Shown here: piece by piece, positions 45,934-54,851 of the stretch
How the letters are laid out: each line of letters starts with the position of its first letter
Position numbering within the stretch: the first letter of the stretch is position 1
NCBI RefSeq assembly: GCF_014192395.1
Contig: NZ_JACHXW010000019.1
Span: forward strand, 62,001-126,000
From: Paenibacillus endophyticus
Lineage (GTDB): Bacteria > Bacillota > Bacilli > Paenibacillales > Paenibacillaceae
Length of the DNA: 64,000 nt
Direction of reading: 5' to 3'
Notes under the pieces: generated by a model
Seen by the model: the letters and a program-made list of their open reading frames with translations, nothing else
Told to the model about the DNA's origin: nothing
Databases searched by the model: none
Program-made: the position numbers and the translations under genes

Positions 45934-46836
45934 TTACCTGCCTCCGACTAATTCATTCATCGCGCTGTCTACCGTTGGATACCGGAAGGTAAAGCCGTGT
46001 TCAACGGCCTTTCGTGGGAGGGCACGTTGGCCATCCAGCAAAAGCGTCGACATCTCGCCAAACAAGGTACGCATCACAAAAGCGGGAACAGGGAACCAGT
46101 GAGGTCTGCCCATGGCTTTGCCAATTGCCCGCCCAAATGCATCATTCGTTACAGGATCTGGCGAACAACCGTTTATCGGGCCGTTTATATCATTATTGTC
46201 TAGAATGAACAAGAGCATTCTGGTCATATCGGTTAGATGAATCCAAGAAAGCCACTGCTTCCCGCTGCCGATTTTGCCACCGCCGAATAAGCGGTAAGGC
46301 ATAGCCATTAATGGGAAAGCTCCTTCCTTCTTGTCCAGCACAACGCCTACCCGGAGCTTTACCAGTCGCTCGGCAGGAATGCTGTCTGCAGCAAGCTCCC
46401 ACTTCTGCACCACCTCTGATAGAAAGTCCGTTACATTCGTAGCACTTGTTTCATCGAAGCTTCCATCCGCAGAAATACCGTAAGCCGAAATGCCAGAAGC
46501 ATTCAAAACGAGCGGCGGTTTATGCTTTAGCGATTGCATAAGCTTGGAGACGCGGGCTGCTGCCGTCGTTCTCGAATCCATTACACGCTGCTTGGCAGCG
46601 GTTGACCAGCGTTGATTAATAGATTCGCCTGAGAGATTAACGATCGCATTGACTCCTTCCAATAAAGAAGGCGCAGCCTCTAGCTCGTCCCAGGTCAACC
46701 TGTTCAGACCTGGGCGTTTTGGCTCGTTCTGCGAATGGCTTCTCGATATAATCCATACCTCGTCATTTCTATTCAGAAGCGCTTCTTTCAGAGCGCTTCC
46801 GATAAAGCCAGTCCCTCCGGCAATTGCAACCCGCAT
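45934..46836 (-). CDS. TIGR01777-type NAD-dependent epimerase (YfcH-like)
   Basis: 300 residues from ATG 46836, nine bases after AAGGAG; a GTG two codons earlier is too close. Short-chain dehydrogenase N-terminus RVAIAGGTGFIGSALKEALL and the DUF1731 C-terminus PAFVMRTLFGEMSTLLLDGQR. Substrate unknown. Convergent with the FHA gene, two bases between stops and no terminator visible. Confidence 0.88.
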   Translation of the reverse strand: MRVAIAGGTGFIGSALKEALLNRNDEVWIISRSHSQNEPKRPGLNRLTWDELEAAPSLLEGVNAIVNLSGESINQRWSTAAKQRVMDSRTTAAARVSKLMQSLKHKPPLVLNASGISAYGISADGSFDETSATNVTDFLSEVVQKWELAADSIPAERLVKLRVGVVLDKKEGAFPLMAMPYRLFGGGKIGSGKQWLSWIHLTDMTRMLLFILDNNDINGPINGCSPDPVTNDAFGRAIGKAMGRPHWFPVPAFVMRTLFGEMSTLLLDGQRALPRKAVEHGFTFRYPTVDSAMNELVGGR

Positions 46837-46862
46837 TCCCACTCGCTCCTTCGTTAACCTCG

Positions 46863-47363
46863 TTACTTCACTTCCTCGATTTTCACAAGCCAGTTCTGCT
46901 TGACGGTATCATCGCCTTCAATCGATTTTTCCGTATACTCAAACTTGACATTCGCGTCATCAGGCAATGCTTCAAGCTGGCTTTTGAATTCATCGGTTAT
47001 TTGCAAAGGTACGGCGCCTGCCGCTGTTTCAATCTCTATAGAGTGCGAGTCGATTAGACCGCTGTATTTGCCTTCATTCACCTTTATTGGACCAGCCGGT
47101 GCTTCAGTTGGGCTTTCGTTGTCTGCTGTAGCGGTTGGCTCTGCTGTTGGTTCGGGCTCCGATACATCGGGATCGAGCACACCGCTTTCTTCGGGTAAAT
47201 CCGTTACAATCGGAGATTCCTCCACGTTTCCTGGTTGATCATTTCCGGCAGCGGGTTTGTTGCCATTGGCACCGCCGCATGCTGCCGTCGCGAGCATCAC
47301 TGCTAAAAGAACGGCTCCTGCTGCTGCTTTTTTGCTTTTTTTGCGTCTTGATGAGTTCATCAT
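46863..47363 (-). CDS. Secreted or lipid-anchored hypothetical protein
   Basis: 166 residues from ATG 47363 (AGGAGGTGG upstream). Basic start, hydrophobic helix and LATAACGG, close to a lipobox but with Thr at -3. A Pro/Glu/Thr-rich linker of about 70 residues leads to a small C-terminal domain (EGKYSGLIDSHSIEIETAAG...WLVKIEEV). No family named. 26 bases upstream of the epimerase gene on the same strand, so co-transcription is possible. Confidence 0.72.
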   Translation of the reverse strand: MMNSSRRKKSKKAAAGAVLLAVMLATAACGGANGNKPAAGNDQPGNVEESPIVTDLPEESGVLDPDVSEPEPTAEPTATADNESPTEAPAGPIKVNEGKYSGLIDSHSIEIETAAGAVPLQITDEFKSQLEALPDDANVKFEYTEKSIEGDDTVKQNWLVKIEEVK

Positions 47364-47486
47364 GAGAACCACCTCCTGCTTGTTATAACGGAATGGATGC
47401 TAGTTAGGTTACATTTTTATATTTAACCGTAATGCTGCAGCGTGACGCAAATGTAATGAAAGGATGTCTGTCGGTCTGAAAAATAT

Positions 47487-47526
47487 AAATGAGTTTAAGC
47501 CGCAAAGCTGCGGCTTAAACTCATTT
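47487..47526. terminator. Terminator, 18-bp perfect hairpin at the DUF2621 stop
   Basis: AAATGAGTTTAAGCCGCA and TGCGGCTTAAACTCATTT pair exactly around AAGC. The right arm contains the stop codon of the minus-strand DUF2621 gene; the minus strand continues into ATATTTTT. Confidence 0.82.
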
Positions 47527-47958
47527 ATTAAGTAGATGCTTATAGGGAGCGTAGTCAATCCCTTGACGGTCAAGGAAGGTAACTAGGCTGCGGTAATCAC
47601 GTTTTGGAGTGGCTCGTATGTAGCCTTCGATGCAATGCGCGCGAGTAACGGATGAAGCGCCGTGCTCGATCGCAACCTGGCCGATTTTGGCAGCGATTGA
47701 ATGCTTGGCTATATCGCGGAATGCAGTCGGAACCGGGGATACAAGCTCGTCGAGCAGCGCCTTGGAATCATCGTTCCACATGCTGCGGCTGCGTTCCACC
47801 CAATAGTTCTGCCAATCGAGCTTGGACTTGCCGTCCCGCATCGGAAGCACCTTGAGAAATTTGCGAAACATGAAAAACCCGCCAATCGACATGGCGCCAA
47901 CCATGACGACCGCCCAAAAAACGATGAAGTACATAAACCAATCGGGCGCAACTTTCAT
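47521..47958 (-). CDS. DUF2621 family membrane protein (YneK-like)
   Basis: 145 residues. One membrane helix (about 7-30, FMYFIVFWAVVMVGAMSIGG), then a cytosolic part with LDWQNYWVERSRSMW and THE pattern RAHCIEGYIRATPKRDY. Matches the DUF2621 family of Bacillus and relatives, whose role is unknown. GAGGTGAAAG precedes the ATG. Divergent from the endonuclease IV gene. Confidence 0.8.
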   Translation of the reverse strand: MKVAPDWFMYFIVFWAVVMVGAMSIGGFFMFRKFLKVLPMRDGKSKLDWQNYWVERSRSMWNDDSKALLDELVSPVPTAFRDIAKHSIAAKIGQVAIEHGASSVTRAHCIEGYIRATPKRDYRSLVTFLDRQGIDYAPYKHLLNK

Positions 47959-48058
47959 ACTTGTCTTTCACCTCAATAATGAATTATACCGTATTCCTAG
48001 ATTTATTTCGACATTCCTTGTAAAATAAGGTTTGATAACCGAAAGGGGCGTAAAATTT

Positions 48059-49189
48059 ATGTTGAAAATAGGTTCCCATGTATCATTTTCGGACAAGGGG
48101 CTGCTGACGGCAGCACAGGAAGCCGTATCGTACGGCTCAGGCACATTTATGATTTACACCGGCGCGCCTCAGAATACGAGAAGAAAGCCGATCGATAGCT
48201 TATATATTGAAGAAGGCAAGGCGCTTATGGAGCAATCGGGCATCAATGAGATTGTCGTCCATGCGCCTTATATTGTAAATTTGGGCTCCTACAAGGATTC
48301 GACGTTCGAGCTTGCGGTTTCCTTCTTGCAGGAAGAAATTCGCAGAACCGATTATATCGGTGTTCGTAATATTGTCCTACATCCGGGCGCTTATACGGAC
48401 AAGGATGCCGAGTTTGGCATAGCGCGCATAGCTGAGGGTTTGAATGAAGTGCTTGCGGGTACAAAAGAAACCAATGTGAATATCGCACTTGAGACGATGG
48501 CCGGCAAAGGGACGGAAATTGGGCGCAGCTTTGAAGAGCTGGCAGCTATTATTGACAAGGTACAGGATAATCATCGCCTGACTGTATGTATGGACACCTG
48601 CCATATGCATGATGCGGGTTATGATCTGATCCATGACCTGGATGGCGTTCTGGAGCAGTTTGACCGTTTGGTGGGACTTGACCGAGTAGCCGTCGTTCAT
48701 GTCAATGACAGCAAAAACGCTCGCGGCGCGGGAAAAGACAGGCATGCTCCGATCGGAGCCGGCTGGCTAGGGCATGACGCGATCTCCCGTATCGTGCATC
48801 ACGAAGGCCTCAAAGGGCGCCCGTTCATCCTTGAAACGCCATGGATCGGCAAAGAAGACAAAACGGAAAGGCCTATGTATGAAGTGGAAATTGCACTGCT
48901 AAGCGACAACGGCAGAAGCCGCCTTGGCGAACCTTTCTTCGAGGACGTTGAGCGCCTTCACCATTTCTTTGGTAAGCAGGGTGTTGATCCGAGAGAATAC
49001 GTACTGTCAGCTTGGGATGTCCTGAGAACGGATGCGAAGGCCAAGAAAGCCGATCCTCGCGAGCCGATGGAGCGACTTTACGATCTTGTCGTTGCTGGCG
49101 AAGCGCTACCTGAAGGTCTTACCGAAGAACAAATCAACCAGCGTATTACGGCTTGGTTTGGCGGCAAAGAGCTGCTGGCCAAGATCTAA
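48059..49189 (+). CDS. nfo: Deoxyribonuclease IV (AP endonuclease) with C-terminal extension
   Basis: 376 residues from ATG 48059 (GAAAGGGG upstream). TIM-barrel endonuclease IV with metal-ligand motifs NIVLHPGAYTD, NIALETMAGKG, CMDTCHMHDAGYD, VVHVNDSKNARGAGKDRH and FILETPW. Repairs abasic sites. The usual protein ends near residue 280; here about 90 further residues (HHFFGKQGVDPREY... ITAWFGGKELLAKI) follow and look helical. Confidence 0.92.
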   Translation: MLKIGSHVSFSDKGLLTAAQEAVSYGSGTFMIYTGAPQNTRRKPIDSLYIEEGKALMEQSGINEIVVHAPYIVNLGSYKDSTFELAVSFLQEEIRRTDYIGVRNIVLHPGAYTDKDAEFGIARIAEGLNEVLAGTKETNVNIALETMAGKGTEIGRSFEELAAIIDKVQDNHRLTVCMDTCHMHDAGYDLIHDLDGVLEQFDRLVGLDRVAVVHVNDSKNARGAGKDRHAPIGAGWLGHDAISRIVHHEGLKGRPFILETPWIGKEDKTERPMYEVEIALLSDNGRSRLGEPFFEDVERLHHFFGKQGVDPREYVLSAWDVLRTDAKAKKADPREPMERLYDLVVAGEALPEGLTEEQINQRITAWFGGKELLAKI

Positions 49190-49243
49190 TTATAAAGAGT
49201 TCGTACATTCATTTATATTGCTGTGAAAGGAAGTTAGGAGTCC

Positions 49244-50146
49244 ATGTCATCACAATCCAACCCGCCAGAGGTTCAAAACGGGGCCGGCGGAAAAAGCGGT
49301 CGCGCACGAATGCTAATCTCGTGCCCGGACCGCTCGGGAATCGTAGCGGCCGTTTCCCATTTCTTATATGAGCACGGCGCGAATATCGTTCAATCGGATC
49401 AATATACCATGGATCCGGAGGGCGGCATGTTTTTTATCCGTTTTGAATTTGACCTGAATGATCTGGAGAAGGAGCTTCCGGTGTTGGTTGAAGATTTCGC
49501 CCGGGTAGCCGACCGCTTTGATATGAAATGGCATACCTTCCGCGCGAGCCGCAAGAAAAGGCTTGCCGTGTTCGTATCCAAAGAGGATCATTGTCTGCTC
49601 GAGCTGCTGTGGCAGTGGAAAGCAGGAGATCTGGATGCAGATATCTCCATGGTTATCAGCAATCACCCGGACATGCGGGAGCTCGTGGAATCGTTCGGTA
49701 TCGAATACCACCATATTCCGGTTACGGCTTCAACGAAAGCAGAAGCAGAACGCAAACAAATGGAGGTTGTAGCGGACAAAGCGGATATCATTGTTTTGGC
49801 CCGTTACATGCAGATCATTTCTCCTAAATTTATTGAGCAATTTCCTAACCGCATTATTAATATACATCATTCCTTCCTGCCTGCATTCGTTGGCGGAAAG
49901 CCATATGCGCAGGCTTATACGCGCGGCGTAAAGATTATTGGCGCTACTGCGCATTACGTAACCGAGGAGCTGGATGGCGGACCAATCATTGAGCAGGACG
50001 TTCAACGCGTCAGCCATCGCGACAATGTGGATGATTTGAAGCGGATTGGCCGGACAATCGAGCGTGTCGTACTCGCCCGTGCGGTGAAATGGCATATTGA
50101 AGATCGCGTAATCGTGCATCATAATAAAACGGTTGTATTCAATTAG
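49244..50146 (+). CDS. purU: Formyltetrahydrofolate deformylase
   Basis: 300 residues. N-terminal ACT domain (about 22-95, LISCPDRSGIVAAVSHFLYEHG) and formyl-transferase domain (about 105-290) with active-site NIHHSFLPAF and ATAHYVTEELDGGPIIEQD. Hydrolyses 10-formyl-THF to formate and THF, balancing one-carbon pools for purines. AAAGGAAG upstream. The first 20 residues are a Gly/Ser-rich extension. Confidence 0.95.
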   Translation: MSSQSNPPEVQNGAGGKSGRARMLISCPDRSGIVAAVSHFLYEHGANIVQSDQYTMDPEGGMFFIRFEFDLNDLEKELPVLVEDFARVADRFDMKWHTFRASRKKRLAVFVSKEDHCLLELLWQWKAGDLDADISMVISNHPDMRELVESFGIEYHHIPVTASTKAEAERKQMEVVADKADIIVLARYMQIISPKFIEQFPNRIINIHHSFLPAFVGGKPYAQAYTRGVKIIGATAHYVTEELDGGPIIEQDVQRVSHRDNVDDLKRIGRTIERVVLARAVKWHIEDRVIVHHNKTVVFN

Positions 50147-50303
50147 CTGTATTTTTATGCGTTACACTTAATCTTTATGATGGAAAACAAGTATGCAGAG
50201 TGATACAATATTCAAAGTTATTGCGTACTGGTATGACGTTGTATCGTTAATGAGAAACCATATAACGAGACGAAATTAGATTAGACTATAGGAGGAAATT
50301 GGA

Positions 50304-52322
50304 ATGACGGTTACACAAAAATCAATTGAACAGCTATCCATCGATACGATCCGTACACTAGCGATCGATTCGATCGAGAAAGCAAAATCAGGACATCCTG
50401 GCATGCCAATGGGAGCTGCTCCAATGGGCTACCAGCTTTTTGCAAAAAATATGAAGCATAACCCGGCAAATCCGACATGGATTAACCGCGACCGTTTTGT
50501 TTTGTCTGCGGGTCATGGTTCCATGCTGCTTTACAGCCTGCTTCACCTTTCGGGCTATGATCTTCCGCTTGAAGAGCTTCAAAACTTCCGTCAATGGGGT
50601 TCTTTGACTCCGGGACATCCTGAGTTCGGCCACACTGCTGGTGTAGATGCGACAACTGGACCGCTTGGACAAGGTATCGCGATGGCTGTTGGCATGGCGA
50701 TTGCAGAAGCTCAGCTTGGCGCTACTTACAACAAAGAAGGCCATGATCTGATCAACCACTTCACATACTCCATTTGCGGCGATGGCGATTTGATGGAAGG
50801 TGTTTCCCACGAGGCAGCTTCTTTCGCAGGTCACCTTCAGCTTGGCAAATTGGTTGTTCTATATGATTCAAACGATATCTCGCTTGATGGCGAACTGAGC
50901 CTTTCGTATTCCGAAAGCGTTCAAAAACGTTTTGAAGGCTACGGCTGGCAGGTTCTTCGCGTAGAGGACGGCAACGATCTTGCTGCCCTATCCCAAGCGG
51001 TTGCCGAAGCGCAAGCCGATTTGTCCAAACCGACATTGATCGAAGTTAAAACGGTTATCGGTTACGGAAGCCCGAACAAAGGCGGAAAAGGCGGACATGC
51101 CGGTCCTCACGGATCACCGCTTGGCGCTGACGAGACCAAATTGACAAAACAAGCGTATGGCTGGTCGGAAGAGCTTCAATTCCACGTGCCTGACGAAGTT
51201 CGCGCTCATTTCGCAGATGTGAAAAGCAATGGCGAGCAAGCAAACGCGGCTTGGGATGCGGCATACGCAGCCTATAAAGCAGCTTTCCCTGAGTTAGCTG
51301 CTCAGTTCGAGCTAGCTATCTCCGGCGCATTGCCAGAGGGCTGGGATGCTGACCTTCCTGCATACAAAGTAGGAGACAGCGCGGTTTCGACTCGCGTCGC
51401 TTCCGGCAACGCGCTAAACGGGCTTGCCAAAAACGTGCCTACGATTTTCGGCGGATCGGCTGACCTTGAAAGCTCGACAATGACTCACTTGAAAGGCTTG
51501 ACGCAATTCAAGCCAGGCAGCTACGACGGCCGCAACCTGTACTACGGCGTTCGCGAGTTCGGAATGGCTGCTGCAATGAACGGTATTGCCCTTCATAGCG
51601 GCTTGAAAGTATTCGGCGGTACGTTCTTCGTATTTACCGATTACCTTCGTCCTGCCGTTCGTCTTGCCGCATTGATGAAGCTGCCAGTCGTATACGTGCT
51701 TACGCACGACAGTATCGCTGTCGGCGAAGACGGCCCTACGCATGAGCCGATCGAGCAGCTTGCTTCGATTCGTATTATCCCTGATCTTACGGTAATTCGT
51801 CCTGCTGATGCGAACGAGACTTCCGCAGCATGGGCTTATGCGGTCCAGAACACAGGCAACCCGGTTGCCCTCGTTTTGACTCGTCAAAACCTTCCGATTC
51901 TTGAAGGTACGGTTGAAGGCGTTCACGAAAACATTCGCCGCGGCGCGTATGTTGTATCGGATGCAGAGGGCGGCAAGCCGCAAGCTCAAATCCTTGCAAC
52001 AGGTTCTGAGGTTCAACTTGCGGTTGCCGCACAGAAGGCTTTGGCTGAAGAGGGCATTCAAGTTCGTGTCGTCAGCATGCCAAGCTGGGATCTGTTCGAG
52101 AAGCAATCGAAGGAATACAAAAACTCCGTTATCCTTCCTGAGGTTAAAGCTCGCCTTGCGATCGAAATGGCTCATCCGTTCGGCTGGGAGCGTTACACGG
52201 GAGATCAAGGCGATATTCTTGCCATTGACCGTTTCGGCGCATCCGCACCTGGCGATCGCGTAATCAAAGAATACGGCTTTACCGTTGAAAATGTTGTTAG
52301 CAAAGTGAAAGCATTGCTGTAA
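50304..52322 (+). CDS. tkt: Transketolase
   Basis: 672 residues, full length. Thiamine-diphosphate motif GDGDLMEGVSHEA, substrate-binding SGHPGMPMGAAPM, and the catalytic-domain signatures YYGVREFGMAAAMNG and DSIAVGEDGPTHEP. Transfers two-carbon units in the non-oxidative pentose-phosphate pathway. AGGAGGAAA precedes the ATG. An extended -10 (TGATACAAT, 50201-50209) lies about 95 bases upstream. ppnP follows by 49 bases. Confidence 0.97.
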   Translation: MTVTQKSIEQLSIDTIRTLAIDSIEKAKSGHPGMPMGAAPMGYQLFAKNMKHNPANPTWINRDRFVLSAGHGSMLLYSLLHLSGYDLPLEELQNFRQWGSLTPGHPEFGHTAGVDATTGPLGQGIAMAVGMAIAEAQLGATYNKEGHDLINHFTYSICGDGDLMEGVSHEAASFAGHLQLGKLVVLYDSNDISLDGELSLSYSESVQKRFEGYGWQVLRVEDGNDLAALSQAVAEAQADLSKPTLIEVKTVIGYGSPNKGGKGGHAGPHGSPLGADETKLTKQAYGWSEELQFHVPDEVRAHFADVKSNGEQANAAWDAAYAAYKAAFPELAAQFELAISGALPEGWDADLPAYKVGDSAVSTRVASGNALNGLAKNVPTIFGGSADLESSTMTHLKGLTQFKPGSYDGRNLYYGVREFGMAAAMNGIALHSGLKVFGGTFFVFTDYLRPAVRLAALMKLPVVYVLTHDSIAVGEDGPTHEPIEQLASIRIIPDLTVIRPADANETSAAWAYAVQNTGNPVALVLTRQNLPILEGTVEGVHENIRRGAYVVSDAEGGKPQAQILATGSEVQLAVAAQKALAEEGIQVRVVSMPSWDLFEKQSKEYKNSVILPEVKARLAIEMAHPFGWERYTGDQGDILAIDRFGASAPGDRVIKEYGFTVENVVSKVKALL

Positions 52323-52371
52323 TAACGGCTCACAGCTTAACATCTGACAGATAAGGGAGATCACAACAACC

Positions 52372-52689
52372 ATGTCTCAATTCGATAATGTATCTATCGT
52401 CAAGAAGGCTAACGTCTACTTCGACGGTAAAGTGACAAGCCGCGTTGTATTATTCGCGGACGGCACTAAAAAAACACTCGGCATTATGCTGCCGGGCGAT
52501 TATGAGTTCGGTACGGATTGCGTAGAAATCATGGAGATTCTCGCAGGCGATTTGAAAGTGCTTCTGCCTGGCGAGACCGAGTGGATCCACATTCAAGGCG
52601 AAGGCGAGTTCCAGGTGCCTGCGAACACGAAATTCAAGCTACAGGTTGCTGAAGTATCCGACTATTGCTGTTCGTACATTTACGAGTAG
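52372..52689 (+). CDS. ppnP: Pyrimidine/purine nucleoside phosphorylase (PpnP family)
   Basis: 105 residues, a complete single cupin domain (DUF1255): NVYFDGKVTSR, TLGIMLPGDYEFGTD, EIMEILAGDLKVLLPG, FQVPANTKFKLQV. E. coli PpnP cleaves many nucleosides with phosphate to ribose-1-phosphate, which links to the neighbouring transketolase through pentose-phosphate metabolism. AAGGGAGA precedes the ATG. Confidence 0.92.
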   Translation: MSQFDNVSIVKKANVYFDGKVTSRVVLFADGTKKTLGIMLPGDYEFGTDCVEIMEILAGDLKVLLPGETEWIHIQGEGEFQVPANTKFKLQVAEVSDYCCSYIYE

Positions 52690-52709
52690 GCTTAATTGGA
52701 TTAGAGTAG

Positions 52710-52760
52710 AGGCCCTCCCGCAGGCGGCGATCATTCGCCTGCGGGAAGGCCTATTTTTTT
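52710..52760 (+). terminator. Terminator after ppnP
   Basis: AGGCC.TCCCGCAGGCG pairs with CGCCTGCGGGAAGGCCT, then seven or more T residues. Confidence 0.92.
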
Positions 52761-52926
52761 TGCAGCACAAGAGCAAGCCTATAGATGTACCGGGATCGAA
52801 AATTCGATTTTTCGTGACATCTAAGCATTAAATCAAATTGATTTGAACCATGCAAATCGGATATGGTTAATACAGAAGGATGCGTCCGCGGTTTAAGCCT
52901 GGGCGCGCTTATAGGAGGCTGACAGC

Positions 52927-53448
52927 TTGAAGGAAAAAAACGTAGGAACCCTCGTTGCGATTTTGTCATTGGTCTTGGTAGCGATCATCACGGTCTTGTT
53001 CTTTTTGCCGGCTTATGACGGTGAGATCGGTTTCAATGTGTTGCTATTGCCGCTGCTTAACGCGATTTTTAATTGCTTTACCTTTATAGCGCTAGTTATT
53101 GCGTTAATTGCGATTTTGAAAAAAAACGTTCGCATTCACCGCGCGTTTATCGGTGCTGCTTTCACGTCAACGACATTGTTTCTCGTATCCTATGTCACCT
53201 ATCATTATTTAACGGAATCAACCACATACGGCGGGGAAGGCGCTCTGCGTTCCATTTACTTTTTCATTCTGCTTACCCATATCCTGCTGGCGATCGTAGT
53301 CGTGCCGCTTGCCCTGCTCTCCGCCATTCGGGGCCTGCAAATGAAGGTGGACAAGCATCGGAGGATCGCAAGGTGGACGATGCCGATTTGGCTGTATGTC
53401 AGCCTTACAGGCGTAATCGTATATCTAATGATTTCACCTTATTATTGA
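52927..53448 (+). CDS. DUF420 membrane protein (CtaM/YozB-like)
   Basis: 173 residues, TTG start with AGGAGGCTG eight bases before. Four or five membrane helices; conserved histidines in RIHRAFI, VTYHYLTES, LTHILLAI and DKHRRIARWTMPIWLYVSLTGV match DUF420, the family of CtaM needed for assembly of aa3-type cytochrome oxidase in staphylococci. Acts in the cell membrane, probably in haem-copper oxidase maturation; no oxidase gene is nearby. Confidence 0.87.
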   Translation: MKEKNVGTLVAILSLVLVAIITVLFFLPAYDGEIGFNVLLLPLLNAIFNCFTFIALVIALIAILKKNVRIHRAFIGAAFTSTTLFLVSYVTYHYLTESTTYGGEGALRSIYFFILLTHILLAIVVVPLALLSAIRGLQMKVDKHRRIARWTMPIWLYVSLTGVIVYLMISPYY

Positions 53449-53454
53449 GGAAGT

Positions 53455-53491
53455 AATGAAGGCCGCCGGGATTGTCCCGGCGGCCTTCATT
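53455..53491. terminator. Bidirectional terminator, 17-bp perfect inverted repeat
   Basis: AATGAAGGCCGCCGGGA and TCCCGGCGGCCTTCATT are exact inverse copies around TTG, between the convergent DUF420 and tatC genes. Confidence 0.88.
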
Positions 53492-53503
53492 GCTATACAC
53501 CCC

Positions 53504-54253
53504 TTATGCGGCCGCGTTTGCGCCTTCAATAAGCTCCTGCCTCTTGCGGTACACGCTACGTGACAGGAAGACGCTGATCTCAAAGAGTACGACAAGCGGG
53601 ATCAAGATGATAAAGGCGGAAACAAAGTCCGGCGGTGAGATCACGTTAGCTACGATAACGAGGATGAGATAGGCATATCGCCGCGATTTTTTAAGGCGAT
53701 CAGGCGATAAAACGCCAATTTTGGTCATAAACATAACGAATATCGGAAGCTCGAAAGCGATGGCGATCGGCAGGATAATATTAATCATAAAACGGAAGTA
53801 CTCGTTAATGCCATAAGTTTCGACAAGATTCAACTTCTCCGATACATTGGTGATGAATGTGAAACTCATCGGCAGGACGACATAGTAACCAAAGCCTAGT
53901 CCAAGAAGAAGGCATACAACACTGTAAGGGATATATCGTAACGCGGCGCTTCGTTCATGCTGATGAAGTCCTTTCTTGACGAAGCCCCAAATTAGATAAA
54001 GTGTAACTGGAAAAGAAGCAGTGCATGCGAATACGAGCGCAACGCTCATATACATACGGATTCCGTCGAAGGGTGAGAAAACATTCCATTCGAGCGTTGA
54101 AGCAGGCGGTGTGCTTTTGATATAATCGAGTATCATTGGTGATACGCCAATTCCGACAGCTGCGAAAACAGCGAATACGGAAAAAATCCAAATGAGCAGT
54201 TTGCGAAGCTCGACGATATGCTCTAATAAGGGCATAATCGTATTTTTACTCAT
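53504..54253 (-). CDS. tatC: Twin-arginine translocase subunit TatC
   Basis: 249 residues, six membrane helices. Family motifs LLEHIVELRKLLI (with the conserved Glu and Arg that read the twin-arginine signal), FSPFDGIRMYMSVALVF, and KSRRYAYLILVIVANVISPPDFVS. Forms the receptor that docks Tat substrates. Lies 24 bases after the MerR-type gene on the same strand and across the intergenic region from a Tat-signal amine oxidase and tatA, making a dedicated Tat set. Confidence 0.95.
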   Translation of the reverse strand: MSKNTIMPLLEHIVELRKLLIWIFSVFAVFAAVGIGVSPMILDYIKSTPPASTLEWNVFSPFDGIRMYMSVALVFACTASFPVTLYLIWGFVKKGLHQHERSAALRYIPYSVVCLLLGLGFGYYVVLPMSFTFITNVSEKLNLVETYGINEYFRFMINIILPIAIAFELPIFVMFMTKIGVLSPDRLKKSRRYAYLILVIVANVISPPDFVSAFIILIPLVVLFEISVFLSRSVYRKRQELIEGANAAA

Positions 54254-54277
54254 GAAAATGCACTTCCTTCCTCCGAA

Positions 54278-54514
54278 TTAGGAACGCATAGGTTGGCGAG
54301 AAAATGTCTTACGAAGCTCGAATGTATGGAAACCGTCTTGAATCTTCGTGTGAATCTCTTTAAGAATGTCCACATCCTCGAAAGAAAACGTTCTGGCTCC
54401 TCCTCGCGTCCGATCAGGAAAGATGAGCTGCTTCTCCTCGTAATAACGAATTTGCCTCTCTGTTAAGCCGGTTAGTTCGCACACGGCTCCAATTCTAATG
54501 ACTTTAATACTCAT
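54278..54514 (-). CDS. Short MerR-type regulator of the GlnR/TnrA class, 78 residues
   Basis: AGGAGG lies seven bases before the ATG. The whole protein is a winged helix-turn-helix: IGAVCELTGLTERQIRYYEE, LIFPDRTRGG, RTFSFEDVDILKEI, closely like the DNA-binding part of GlnR and TnrA (RQIRYYEE..LI.P.R..G.R.FSF.DV). GlnR and TnrA are about 110-135 residues; this one has no C-terminal glutamine-synthetase-sensing tail, ending FELRKTFSRQPMRS. First gene of a unit with tatC. A near-perfect GlnR/TnrA box precedes it, so it or the chromosomal GlnR probably controls this promoter. Confidence 0.82.
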   Translation of the reverse strand: MSIKVIRIGAVCELTGLTERQIRYYEEKQLIFPDRTRGGARTFSFEDVDILKEIHTKIQDGFHTFELRKTFSRQPMRS

Positions 54515-54573
54515 TGCATCGCCTCCTGGAGCAATAGAAATGGTTGAGTGCTAGATTTAAAATGATAGATTCA

Positions 54574-54590
54574 GGTTATATATTCTAACA
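54574..54590. promoter_or_regulatory. Near-perfect GlnR/TnrA operator (minus-strand promoter)
   Basis: GGTTATATATTCTAACA fits TGTNAN7TNACA except for the first base. It lies 60 bases before the MerR-type start and overlaps the -35 zone of a possible minus-strand promoter whose -10 is TATCAT (54562-54567), a position that suits repression. Confidence 0.55.
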
Positions 54591-54756
54591 TTAAACCGAT
54601 CTTGATGGAGATTTTAGCAGGGTGAATATAAGTTTACAATGGTCTTAAGGGACTAAGACTTTGATTATGAAAATAAAATTCTAAATAATATATACAGGAT
54701 AATATAACTATAATTGATTTCTTTATGACTATTAAAAAAGAGATAAATATAATTTA

Positions 54757-54773
54757 TGTTAGTTTTTCTAACA
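54757..54773. promoter_or_regulatory. Perfect GlnR/TnrA operator upstream of the amine oxidase
   Basis: TGTTAGTTTTTCTAACA matches TGTNAN7TNACA at every fixed position and is itself a perfect inverted repeat. It lies 79 bases before the amine oxidase start. If the extended -10-like TGATATCTT (54801-54809) is used, the box centre sits about 51 bases upstream of the start site, the spacing reported for TnrA-activated promoters in B. subtilis. Confidence 0.65.
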
Positions 54774-54851
54774 TAATAATAGAATTGATTCTATCAGTCG
54801 TGATATCTTTTCGTTGTGATACATACAAAGCCGACGAATGGAGTGAGCGGA

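Noticed and set aside
51414..52373. 319-residue antisense frame inside tkt
   Set aside because: tkt is fully supported; the opposite frame has no recognisable domain.
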